Below are positions 34,307 through 41,933 of a DNA stretch of 64,000 nt, piece after piece. The position numbers and the translations under genes are program-made. Below the pieces are notes generated by a model. It saw only the letters and a list, made by a program, of their open reading frames with translations, did not search any database and was not told the origin of the DNA. Position 1 is the first letter of the stretch; each line of letters starts with the position of its first letter. Source of the DNA: JBDOQU01 sp039839375 (lineage in GTDB: Bacteria > Pseudomonadota > Alphaproteobacteria > DSM-16000 > Inquilinaceae); contig NZ_JBDOQU010000020.1 of NCBI RefSeq assembly GCF_039839375.1, forward strand, positions 18,127-82,126, in the 5' to 3' direction.

Positions 34307-35018
34307 ACGGACGAGGGCCCGCGAGGCCGAGCGGTTGGCGCAGCGGGACCGCCTGATGCTGGCGGTCCTGCCCAACATCGCCTTCGACGGCTGGACCCGC
34401 CGCGCCCTTCATCTGGCCGCCGAATCGGTCGGGATGAAAGCTGGCGCCGCCGACGACCTGTTCCCCAGGGGCACGATCGACCTGATCGCCCATTTCAGCG
34501 ACTGGGCGGACCGGCAAATGCTGGAGGCTCTGGCTGGCCATGACGGTTTCGCCGAATTGAAGGTCCGGGAGAAGATCACGCTGGGCGTTCGCACCCGGCT
34601 GGAGATCCTGGAGCCCCACCGGGATGCGGAGCGACGGGCGCTGGCCGTCCTGTCGATGCCCGGAAACGGCGTTGTCGCCAGCCGTCTTCTCTACCGGACG
34701 GTGGACGCGCTGTGGCATGCCGCGGGCGACGTCTCGACCGACTATAATTTCTACACCAAGCGCGGCTTGCTGGCGGCCGTCCAGGGATCGACGCTGCTCT
34801 ACTGGCTGGGGGATTCCTCGGAGCGGCATGAGGCGAGCTGGGCTTTCCTCGATCGTCGGATCGCCAACGCTCTTGCCCTCGGCCGCACCGCCGGACGCGC
34901 CTCGCGCGTCGGCAGGCTGGTCTGCATCCCGGCCCGTCTCGCCGCCTCCGCCAAGCGACGGTGCGGCGGACGGGTCAGGTCGCTTTCGCCCTTCAGAGCT
35001 AGAAACGCGCCTGCCTGA
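34296..35018 (+). CDS. coq9: COQ9-family ubiquinone biosynthesis protein
   Basis: The 240-residue protein belongs to the COQ9 family (TetR-like helical lipid-binding fold) that assists COQ7-type hydroxylation in ubiquinone synthesis. Family features are FDGWTRRALHLAAESVGM near residue 30, LFPRGTIDLIAHFSDWADR near 52, VREKITLGVRTRLEIL near 86, and DYNFYTKRGLLAAVQGSTLLYWLGD near 140-170. It starts at ATG 34296, inside the last codons of def, so the two are translationally coupled. The C-terminal 40 residues are rich in Arg/Ala. It overlaps a convergent small gene by 20 bases. Confidence 0.88.
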   Translation: MTTERTRAREAERLAQRDRLMLAVLPNIAFDGWTRRALHLAAESVGMKAGAADDLFPRGTIDLIAHFSDWADRQMLEALAGHDGFAELKVREKITLGVRTRLEILEPHRDAERRALAVLSMPGNGVVASRLLYRTVDALWHAAGDVSTDYNFYTKRGLLAAVQGSTLLYWLGDSSERHEASWAFLDRRIANALALGRTAGRASRVGRLVCIPARLAASAKRRCGGRVRSLSPFRARNAPA

Positions 35019-35256
35019 CGGGCGCGTGATAGGGTGGACGACGCCGTTCCAGGCCGGGCATCGCCTTGATTTTCCGTAATGCGTTGCGCGCCGCCTCGAC
35101 CGCGCTTTCCATAGAGCAATAATAGGTGCCGTCCAGCGTCGTCAGCCGTGGGTCCGTCGTATAGAAGACGACCCGCAGGCCTAGCGACACCAGATCGCCG
35201 ACCCGTTCTCCGCCGATAACAACTGCGTGATGCCGCAGGGACTCGTGTTGGTACAT
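34999..35256 (-). CDS. Small conserved-looking protein of unknown function
   Basis: The 85-residue protein reads MYQHESLRHHAVVIGGERVG, then LVSLGLRVVFYTTDPRLTTL, with a C-terminal helix AVEAARNALRKIKAMPG. It is well behaved in composition and likely soluble. I do not know the family. The 3' end overlaps coq9 by 20 bases in convergent orientation. A purine-rich stretch (GGGAAAGG) precedes the ATG at 35256, which supports translation. Confidence 0.6.
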   Translation of the reverse strand: MYQHESLRHHAVVIGGERVGDLVSLGLRVVFYTTDPRLTTLDGTYYCSMESAVEAARNALRKIKAMPGLERRRPPYHAPVRQARF

Positions 35257-35424
35257 GGCCGCGCCTTTCCCTCAAGCCGAGATGTCAAGGTCTAGGCAAC
35301 CACGGTCAGGATCCCTTTCCTCAGGGTCTGCCGGAAGTTGATATTCACCATAACAACCAAGATCGGGAATCGGGCGTGTCATTTGTTCGCCCGGCGCAAA
35401 AAAATATGAAGGAAGGGTAAAGGG

Positions 35425-35910
35425 CTATTTTTTTCGGAAATTATCCAGCGTGACGATCTTGCTGCCGTCCTCTTCCTTGGGCGGCTCGTCGGCAGTTTCC
35501 GGGGCTTCCAGATGGTCCTGGGAGGGCAAGGGAGGAGACGGATCCTCGGCGCCCGGGATTCGCTGGAACTGCAGGGCGAAATTCACCGAAGGGTCGGCGA
35601 AGGTGGTGATCGCCGCGAACGGGATGACCAGCCGTTCGTGCTTGTTGTTGAAGCTCAACGTGACCGCGAAGCCGGCCGTGTCGAGCTCCAGCCCGAAGAA
35701 CTGATGCTGGAGGACGATCGTCATCTCCTCCGGGTACTGCTCCTTCAGATATGACGGAATGTCCACGTCCGGATTGTCGGTCGTGAACGTCAGGTAGAAA
35801 TGATGGTTTCCGGGCAGCCCGCCTTCGGCCGCCTGGGTCAGCGCTTCGCGGACCACGCCGCGCAACGCTCGCTCGACCATGCGGTCGTATCGGAGTCGGT
35901 CTTCAACCAT
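35425..35910 (-). CDS. sspB: SspB-family ClpXP adaptor
   Basis: SspB delivers tmRNA-tagged proteins to the ClpXP protease. The 161-residue alphaproteobacterial type has the substrate-binding domain at residues about 10-115 (FYLTFTTDNPDVDIPSYLKE, MTIVLQHQFFGLELD, FAVTLSFNNKHERLVIPF). An acidic, proline-rich linker and the ClpX-binding tail KIVTLDNFRKK follow. The start is ATG 35910; a longer upstream frame runs into tmRNA sequence. Its tmRNA partner, ssrA, is encoded 70 bases upstream on the same strand, so tag and adaptor are neighbours here. Confidence 0.9.
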   Translation of the reverse strand: MVEDRLRYDRMVERALRGVVREALTQAAEGGLPGNHHFYLTFTTDNPDVDIPSYLKEQYPEEMTIVLQHQFFGLELDTAGFAVTLSFNNKHERLVIPFAAITTFADPSVNFALQFQRIPGAEDPSPPLPSQDHLEAPETADEPPKEEDGSKIVTLDNFRKK

Positions 35911-35982
35911 GCGGCAGAGACTAGACGCCTCAATCCGCCCTGTGAAGGGCTGGAAGCCGCCCGGCGCGCCGAAAATGGGAAG

Positions 35983-36290
35983 TGGGGGCTTCTGTTGCCA
36001 GGCGCCCCCCGACCCCGCCTTGGAGTGCAACCCCCAAGGGCTTAGATGTGGTCACCCGACCGCTTACGCGGCGAGGCGAACCTCAGCATTGTTGTCATTC
36101 GCAACTATGCAATGGCCCGATAACGGCGGAACCATGCCGGGCAAAAACCGTACCGTTCACCAGCCGTCGATCCTGTTTCGCCCCCAAGGTGGAAGTTTGG
36201 TGGAGGCGCGGGGGTGCTGCCCCCCCGGTCCGGTCAAGCTATTAGCTACGGCGTTTATCGCCATAGACGGAGCAAGCCCCGTCACCGATG
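35983..36290 (-). ncRNA. ssrA: tmRNA, circularly permuted two-piece type
   Basis: Read on the minus strand, the acceptor piece comes first and ends CGCCTCC-A-CCA (CCA at 36200-36198). A 12-base spacer (36197-36186) follows, and the coding piece begins GGGGGCGAAACAGG at 36185. The 7-bp acceptor stem GGGGGCG/CGCCTCC pairs with one G-U. The tag frame at 36102-36064 encodes ANDNNAEVRLAA followed by TAA, with the LAA end recognised by ClpXP. The coding piece seems to end near 35983 (GGCAACAGAAGCC). The 5' limit of the acceptor piece, about 36290, is approximate. Confidence 0.93.
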
Positions 36291-36437
36291 AATATAGTGC
36301 GTCCGCCGCCGGTTTGGAAGGTGGCGTGAAGGAGTCCCACGTTCATCGGCGTTCATTGGGTGCAATTCCCATGAACCTCTGCCCGCTCCCGCCGGCCGAG
36401 CTTAATATCGGGCAGGTCTCTTGCCGGAGGGACGGCC

Positions 36438-36875
36438 ATGTATATAGGGCTCATCGATCGCGTGCTTTATCCGAAGTTCTACCACTATCTTCGTTACGAC
36501 CTGCCGGATGTGGCGGACGTGAAATCCATCCGACGCGCCTTCATGAAGTACGGTCAGCTTGACCACGCCGCTTTGAAGCGCGCGCTGAAATGGACGGAGC
36601 GGCCGACGGTGAACGTGACGGCGCTGGACGGCGATTACGGCTCGTTCCAGCCCGGCGTCAAATCCAACACGATAAAGATCGATTCCGACCTTGTGGACGA
36701 GTTCGAGGCCGGCCGCGACTGGGTTCGCAACAAGGGCGGCGACAAGGTCCACCTCGCCGGCGTCACGGTGCTCCACGAACTCATCCATTGGGCCGACGAC
36801 CAGGACGGCTCCGACTACAAGGGCGAGGAGGGAGAACTGTTCGAAAAGAGGATCTACGGGAAGGTGCTGGGGTGA
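36438..36875 (+). CDS. Stand-alone Tox-MPTase3-like zinc metallopeptidase
   Basis: The 145-residue protein resembles the Tox-MPTase3 metallopeptidase toxin domain known from polymorphic toxin tips. It begins MYIGLIDRVLYPKFYHYLRY, has a central GSFQPGVKSNTIKIDSDLVD, and ends with the zincin motif LAGVTVLHELIHWADDQDG (HExxH) near residue 113, followed by acidic GEEGELFEKRIYG, which may supply the third ligand. There is no signal peptide, N-terminal delivery domain or recognisable immunity gene beside it. It could be a cargo effector or a domesticated peptidase. It sits between tmRNA and a field of palindromic repeats. Confidence 0.75.
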   Translation: MYIGLIDRVLYPKFYHYLRYDLPDVADVKSIRRAFMKYGQLDHAALKRALKWTERPTVNVTALDGDYGSFQPGVKSNTIKIDSDLVDEFEAGRDWVRNKGGDKVHLAGVTVLHELIHWADDQDGSDYKGEEGELFEKRIYGKVLG

Positions 36876-36939
36876 ACCAGCCGGCCCCGCGCGGCATGGT
36901 AGGCTCGCCATGAGGAGGCGGGGCGAAACCTTCCTTTAC

Positions 36940-37280
36940 TGTTCATTCCGGACTTGATCGGGCAATTGTGTTGTCAGGCCCATGCTTTTCCTCCTCGGCC
37001 TGAGCCCCGTCGAAGGGCGCGGGCACACATGGTGCGACTGGCTCACCATGAGGGAGTTGGGAGAATGGTTCTTTTGCTGGTCATTCCCGCGAAGGTCGCC
37101 CACTCTCGACACCGCATGGATGCTGGATCAAGTCCACCATGACATTGTTTTTGTTGGTCATTCCCGACTTGATCGGGAATCCATAGGCTCTTGCCGCTTC
37201 TCCGATCGCGAAGAACAGAGCACGGTTCCGGCAATCATCGACATCGCATGGATGACGGATCGGGGTCCGGCATGACGGTT
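36940..37280. repeat. Field of CATTCCCGACTTGATCGGGAAT-type palindromic repeats
   Basis: Several degenerate units occur: GACTTGATCGGGCAAT near 36952, GGTCATTCCCGCGAAGGTCG near 37079, GCATGGATGCTGGATCAAGTC near 37113, GTCATTCCCGACTTGATCGGGAATCC near 37158 (shown shortened), and GATGACGGATCGGGGTCCGG near 37251. The family is the same as at 11435-11595. No gene is seen between 36876 and 37303. Confidence 0.78.
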
Positions 37281-37303
37281 TCGGGAAGGCGTCGACTCAA
37301 CCT

Positions 37304-38209
37304 TCAGCCCATCCGCACCCTCTCCACCAGGAAGTCCAGGAAGGCGCGGACGCGGGCCGGCAGCAGGCCACCCTGGCCCAGATAGACGGCGTGGATCTCC
37401 TCGAGATCGCCGGGGCTGCAATTCTCCAGCACCGGCTCCAGCCGGCCGGCGGCGATGTCCGCCTCCACCAGGAAGGTGGCGAGGCGCGCCAGGCCCAGCC
37501 CGTTCACGGCCAGCGCCCGCAGCGCGTCGCCGTTGCTGACCCGGGCGCTGCCGATGGTGGGAACGACGATCCGGCGGTCCCCATCCATCAACGGCCATCC
37601 CTCAACCGCCCGGACATAGCCGAAGCCCAGCCTGTTGTGCCCGTCCAGCTCCGCCGGCGTCCTCGGGATTCCGCGCCGGCGGAGGTAGGAGGGCGCGCCG
37701 ACGATCATCATCCGCGTCTCCCCCAGCTTCCGGGCGATGAGACGGGAGCTTTTCAGCGGCCCGTTGCGGATCGCGACATCGGTCCGCTCCTCCAGCAAAT
37801 CGACCACATGGTCGGTCAAATCGATATCCAGGCTGACCTCCGGATGGCGCTCCAGGAATTCCTGCATCAGCGGCAGCAGGATGTGCATGCCCACGGGCAC
37901 GCTGACATTGACCCGCAGCCGGCCGGACGGAATCTCGCTGGCCCCGGCGCAGCGCTCCGCCTCGTCCAGGTCGGCCAGCAGCCGTACCCCCCGTTCGAAG
38001 AAGGCGCAGCCCTCCGGCGTCAACTGGAGCCGCCGGGTCGACCGGTTGAGCAGTCTCGCCCCAAGCCGCGCCTCCAGCCGCGCGACCAGCTTGCTGACCG
38101 CCGAGGGCGTCATCCGGAAGGCCCGGGCGGCGGCTGAGAAACCACCCAGCTCCACCACCTTCACGAAGACCTCCATCTCGCCGGACCGGTTGACCTCCAA
38201 TCGCGCCAT
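37304..38209 (-). CDS. LysR-family transcriptional regulator
   Basis: The 301-residue regulator has an N-terminal winged helix-turn-helix (residues about 8-66, GGFSAAARAFRMTPSAVSKL and LLNRSTRRLQLTPEG) and a substrate-binding co-inducer domain of the DmlR/CrgA-like subgroup (about 90-295). It is divergent from an MFS exporter and a PRISE-type reductase, which it probably controls; the 104-base gap would hold the operator. The effector is unknown. Confidence 0.92.
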   Translation of the reverse strand: MARLEVNRSGEMEVFVKVVELGGFSAAARAFRMTPSAVSKLVARLEARLGARLLNRSTRRLQLTPEGCAFFERGVRLLADLDEAERCAGASEIPSGRLRVNVSVPVGMHILLPLMQEFLERHPEVSLDIDLTDHVVDLLEERTDVAIRNGPLKSSRLIARKLGETRMMIVGAPSYLRRRGIPRTPAELDGHNRLGFGYVRAVEGWPLMDGDRRIVVPTIGSARVSNGDALRALAVNGLGLARLATFLVEADIAAGRLEPVLENCSPGDLEEIHAVYLGQGGLLPARVRAFLDFLVERVRMG

Positions 38210-38313
38210 TCATGATCTCGTTTCACAAATGATGTTCTTAAAGGATGTCTACTTCACCGGCGCCGGATCGTCCACCTAAGGGGCTTGAGCGAACGTCATC
38301 ACGGAAAGACGAC

Positions 38314-39489
38314 ATGCCCCTTGCCCTCTACGCCCTCGCCGCCGGCGCCTTCGGGATCGGCGTCACCGAATTCGTCATCATGGGCCTGCTGCTGGAGGTC
38401 AGCGCCGATCTCGGCGTCTCGATCGCGGCGGCGGGCCTGCTGATCTCCGGCTATGCGCTGGGGGTCGTCGTCGGCGCGCCGCTGCTGACGGCCTTCACCA
38501 GCCGATGGCCGCGCAAGACGCTGCTGATCGCTCTGATGGCGATCTTCACAGCAGGCAATGCCGCCTGCGCGCTGGCACCAACATACGGGACGCTGATGGC
38601 GGCGCGCATGCTCACCGCGCTTGCCCACGGCACCTTCTTCGGCGTCGGCTCGGTGGTGGCGACCGGGCTCGTCGCGCCCGACCGCAAGGCCTCGGCGATC
38701 GCCATCATGTTCACCGGCCTGACCGTCGCCACCATCCTCGGCGTGCCGCTGGGAAGCTGGATCGGGCAGCAGTTCGGCTGGCGCGTGACCTTCTGGACTG
38801 TGACGCTGGTCGGGCTTGCGGCGCTGGCCGTCATCGCCGCCTTCGTGCCGAAGGACACGGCCACGCCTGAGGCCGGCGACTGGCGGGCGGATTTCAGGGC
38901 GATGGGACGCCGGCCGGTGCTTCTGGGCCTGCTGACGACGGTGCTGGGATATGCCGGCGTCTTCGCCGTCTTCACCTATATCGCGCCGCTCCTGACCGAT
39001 ATCGCCGGCTTCGCCGAAAGCGCCGTCTCGCCGATCCTGCTGGTCTTCGGCGGCGGCCTGATCGTCGGCAACCTTGTCGGCGGCCGACTGGCCGACAGGC
39101 ATCTGGCGCCGACCGTGTTCGGCAGCCTGATCGTGCTTGCGGCCGTCCTGGCGCTCATGACCTTCGCCGTCCGCAATCCGGTTTCCGCCGTGATCTTCGT
39201 CGGCCTGCTGGGCGCTTCGGCCTTCGCCACGGTGCCGCCGCTCCAGATGTGGGTGCTGGAGAAGGCGGGCGGGGCGGGGAAAAGTCTCGCCTCCAGCTTC
39301 AACATCGCCGCCTTCAACCTCGGCAACGCACTCGGCGCGTGGCTTGGCGGCGTGGTGATCGCCCATGGGCCGGGGCTCGGCTCCGTCGCCTGGATCGCGG
39401 CGCTCCTGCCCCTTGCTGCGTTGCCCGTCGCCTTCCTAAGCCTCCGCCGGGATTCCGGCCGGCCGGGCGTCGTCGAATCAACTGTCTGA
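38314..39489 (+). CDS. MFS transporter, DHA1 (AraJ/YdhP-like) group
   Basis: The 391-residue permease has twelve likely membrane segments. It begins LYALAAGAFGIGVTEFVIMG, the mark of the AraJ/YdhP/SotB exporter group, with the motif A region RWPRKTLLIALMAIFTAGNA near residue 75 and a second-half counterpart GGRLADRHL near 255. Such proteins export sugars, drugs or other small molecules. The start is ATG 38314 after GGAAAG; an earlier frame is not needed. It probably forms a two-gene unit with the reductase 14 bases downstream, under the divergent LysR regulator. Confidence 0.9.
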   Translation: MPLALYALAAGAFGIGVTEFVIMGLLLEVSADLGVSIAAAGLLISGYALGVVVGAPLLTAFTSRWPRKTLLIALMAIFTAGNAACALAPTYGTLMAARMLTALAHGTFFGVGSVVATGLVAPDRKASAIAIMFTGLTVATILGVPLGSWIGQQFGWRVTFWTVTLVGLAALAVIAAFVPKDTATPEAGDWRADFRAMGRRPVLLGLLTTVLGYAGVFAVFTYIAPLLTDIAGFAESAVSPILLVFGGGLIVGNLVGGRLADRHLAPTVFGSLIVLAAVLALMTFAVRNPVSAVIFVGLLGASAFATVPPLQMWVLEKAGGAGKSLASSFNIAAFNLGNALGAWLGGVVIAHGPGLGSVAWIAALLPLAALPVAFLSLRRDSGRPGVVESTV

Positions 39490-39503
39490 AGGATCATCAC
39501 CCC

Positions 39504-40562
39504 ATGAGCACGAATCGGAAAACCGCCCTCGTCGTCGGCGCGCAGGGCGTGATCGGCCGGAACCTCGTCGATCATCTGGCTGCGCTGGGCGATTGGGAGG
39601 TGATCGGCCTCTCCCGCCGGGGCGGGCAGGCGTCAGGGCCGGTTCGCCATATCGCGGTCGACCTGCTCGATCCCGATGATGCCCGCGCGAAACTCGGCGG
39701 CCTGAAGGAGGTGACGCACATCTTCTACGCCGCCTATCAGGATCGGCCGAGCTGGGCCGAACTCGTCCCGCCCAACCTCGCCATGCTGGTCAATGTCGTG
39801 GAGGCGGTGGAGCCGGCGGCGAAGAACCTCCGCCACATCAGCTTGATGCAGGGCTACAAGGTCTATGGCGCGCATCTCGGCCCCTTCAAGACGCCTGCGC
39901 GGGAAACCGACGCCGGGCACATGCCGCCGGAATTCAATGTCGACCAGCAGATGTTCCTGGAGGAACGGCAGAAGGGCAGGGCGTGGAGCTGGTCGGCCAT
40001 CCGCCCGTCCGTCGTCGGCGGCTTCGCGCTGGGCAATCCGATGAACCTCGCCATGGTCATCGCGATCTACGCCTCGATGTCGAAGGAGTTGGGGCTGCCG
40101 CTCCGTTTCCCCGGCAAGCCCGGCGCCTATGACAGCCTGATCGAGATGACGGATTCCGGCCTTCTGGCGAAGGCGACGGTCTGGGCGGCGACGGATGAGG
40201 CTGCCGCCAACCAGGCGTTCAACATCAACAATGGCGACCTGTTCCGGTGGAGCGAGATGTGGCCGAAGATCGCCCGATTCTTCGATCTGGAGGTCGCCCC
40301 ACAACTGCCCATGTCGCTTGCCGTCGTCATGGCGGACAAGGAGCCGCTATGGAACGGCATGGTCCAGAGGCACGGGCTGGAGCCGACGCCCTACCGGCAG
40401 GTCTCTTCCTGGGGCTTCGGCAATTTCGTCTTTTCCTGGGACTACGACATGTTCGCCGACGGCTCCAAGGCGCGCCGCTTCGGCTTCCACGAATATGTCG
40501 AGACCGAAGCGATGTTCATGCGCATCTTCCGGGATTTCCGCGATCGACGGATCATTCCGTGA
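39504..40562 (+). CDS. PRISE-type short-chain reductase (NAD(P)-dependent)
   Basis: The 352-residue extended short-chain dehydrogenase has the nucleotide-binding loop ALVVGAQGVIGRNLVDHL near residue 8. The pattern of PRISE enzymes (progesterone 5-beta-reductase/iridoid synthase-like enone reductases) is also visible: LMQGYKVYGAHLGPFKTPAR near 115, EFNVDQQMFLEERQ (with the altered YxxxK region) near 145, and WSAIRPSVVGGFALGNPMN near 165. The substrate is unknown; bacterial members reduce activated double bonds. It follows the MFS gene closely. The start ATG 39504 suits the Rossmann N-terminus. Confidence 0.85.
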   Translation: MSTNRKTALVVGAQGVIGRNLVDHLAALGDWEVIGLSRRGGQASGPVRHIAVDLLDPDDARAKLGGLKEVTHIFYAAYQDRPSWAELVPPNLAMLVNVVEAVEPAAKNLRHISLMQGYKVYGAHLGPFKTPARETDAGHMPPEFNVDQQMFLEERQKGRAWSWSAIRPSVVGGFALGNPMNLAMVIAIYASMSKELGLPLRFPGKPGAYDSLIEMTDSGLLAKATVWAATDEAAANQAFNINNGDLFRWSEMWPKIARFFDLEVAPQLPMSLAVVMADKEPLWNGMVQRHGLEPTPYRQVSSWGFGNFVFSWDYDMFADGSKARRFGFHEYVETEAMFMRIFRDFRDRRIIP

Positions 40563-40631
40563 GGGGGCCTTCCCAGCCCCTCCCGTCGCCGCTATCGTCG
40601 CCTCTCGTCCCCCGAATCCGAACGGTCAGGA

Positions 40632-41426
40632 ATGAAGCAGTATCTGGAACTGATGCGCCGCGTGCGTGAGGACGGCGTCTACAAGGAGGACCGGACCGGC
40701 ACCGGCACCTACAGCGTGTTCGGCCACCAAATGCGCTTCGACCTGGCGGATGGCTTCCCGCTGGTGACGACCAAGAAGCTGCACATGAAGTCGATCGTCC
40801 ATGAGCTTCTGTGGTTCCTCAAGGGCGACACCAACATCGCCTACCTTAAGGAGAACGGCGTCCGCATCTGGGACGAATGGGCCGACGGGGATGGCGACCT
40901 TGGCCCGGTCTATGGCGCGCAATGGCGGTCATGGCCGACGCCGGACGGTGGGACGATCGACCAGATATCCCGGCTGGTCGACCAGATAGAGCGCAATCCG
41001 GACAGCCGCCGCCTGATCGTCAGCGCCTGGAACGTGGCGGACATAGAGAAGATGGCCCTGCCGCCCTGCCACTGCCTGTTCCAGTTCTACGTCGCGGACG
41101 GCCGTCTGTCCTGCCAGCTCTACCAGCGCAGTGCCGACATCTTCCTCGGCGTGCCGTTCAACATCGCCTCCTACGCGCTGCTGACGCTGATGGTGGCCCA
41201 GGTGACGGGGCTGAAGCCGGGGGATTTCGTCCACACTCTCGGCGACGCCCATCTCTACGCCAACCATCTGGAGCAGGCGGACATCCAGCTTTCCCGCACG
41301 CCCCTGCCGCTGCCGACGCTCAGGCTGAACCCGTCGCGGCAGTCGCTGTTCGACTTCGTCTATGAAGACATCGCGCTTGAGGGCTACCAGGCCCACCCGC
41401 ACATCGCCGCGAAGGTCGCGGTCTGA
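40632..41426 (+). CDS. thyA: Thymidylate synthase
   Basis: ThyA methylates dUMP to dTMP using methylene-tetrahydrofolate and produces dihydrofolate. The 264-residue length matches the short ThyA class. It contains EDRTGTGTYSVFGHQMRFDL, the catalytic Cys in MALPPCHCLFQFYV near residue 145, RSADIFLGVPFNIASYALL and GDAHLYANHLEQ. Its stop codon shares a base with the folA start, coupling it to the enzyme that recycles its dihydrofolate. Confidence 0.97.
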   Translation: MKQYLELMRRVREDGVYKEDRTGTGTYSVFGHQMRFDLADGFPLVTTKKLHMKSIVHELLWFLKGDTNIAYLKENGVRIWDEWADGDGDLGPVYGAQWRSWPTPDGGTIDQISRLVDQIERNPDSRRLIVSAWNVADIEKMALPPCHCLFQFYVADGRLSCQLYQRSADIFLGVPFNIASYALLTLMVAQVTGLKPGDFVHTLGDAHLYANHLEQADIQLSRTPLPLPTLRLNPSRQSLFDFVYEDIALEGYQAHPHIAAKVAV

Positions 41427-41926
41427 TGGCGATGCGCCGGTCGCTCGTCGTCGCCCATGACCGCAACCGGCTGATCGGCCGGGACAACGGCCTGCCCTGG
41501 CGGATATCGGAGGACCTCAAGCGGTTCAAGGCGATCACCATGGGCAAGCCGATCGTCATGGGGCGCAAGACCTTCCAATCGATCGGCCGCCCGCTGCCTG
41601 GCCGGCCCAACATCGTGGTGACGCGCGACCCCGGTTTCCGCGCCGATGGCGTCCATGTCGTCCACGACCTCGCCTCCGCCTGGGCGACGGCCGAAAGGCT
41701 GGCGGCCGAAGCGGGGGAGGCGGAGATCATGGTGATCGGCGGCGGGCATATCTACGCCGAATCGCTTCCCTCCGCCGACCGGCTCTATGTCACCCTGGTT
41801 GAGGGCGCGTTCGAAGGGGATGCGTACTTTCCGCCTTACGACAGCAAGGATTGGGTGGAGACGCGGCGGGAGGACCGTGCGGGTGACCCGCCTTTCTCCT
41901 TCCTCATCCTCGATCGTCGCGATTAA
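41426..41926 (+). CDS. folA: Dihydrofolate reductase
   Basis: FolA reduces dihydrofolate to tetrahydrofolate with NADPH. The 166-residue enzyme has the family marks RNRLIGRDNGLPWRISEDLK near residue 13, VMGRKTFQSIGRPLPGRPNI near 47, and the glycine pair in IMVIGGGHIYAESLP near 100. It starts within the thyA stop (TGATGG). In related genomes the next gene is often hflK; here a ~9 kb block (dehydratase, transporter, cytochromes, Mrp) lies between. Confidence 0.96.
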   Translation: MAMRRSLVVAHDRNRLIGRDNGLPWRISEDLKRFKAITMGKPIVMGRKTFQSIGRPLPGRPNIVVTRDPGFRADGVHVVHDLASAWATAERLAAEAGEAEIMVIGGGHIYAESLPSADRLYVTLVEGAFEGDAYFPPYDSKDWVETRREDRAGDPPFSFLILDRRD

Positions 41927-41933
41927 CGGTTCC

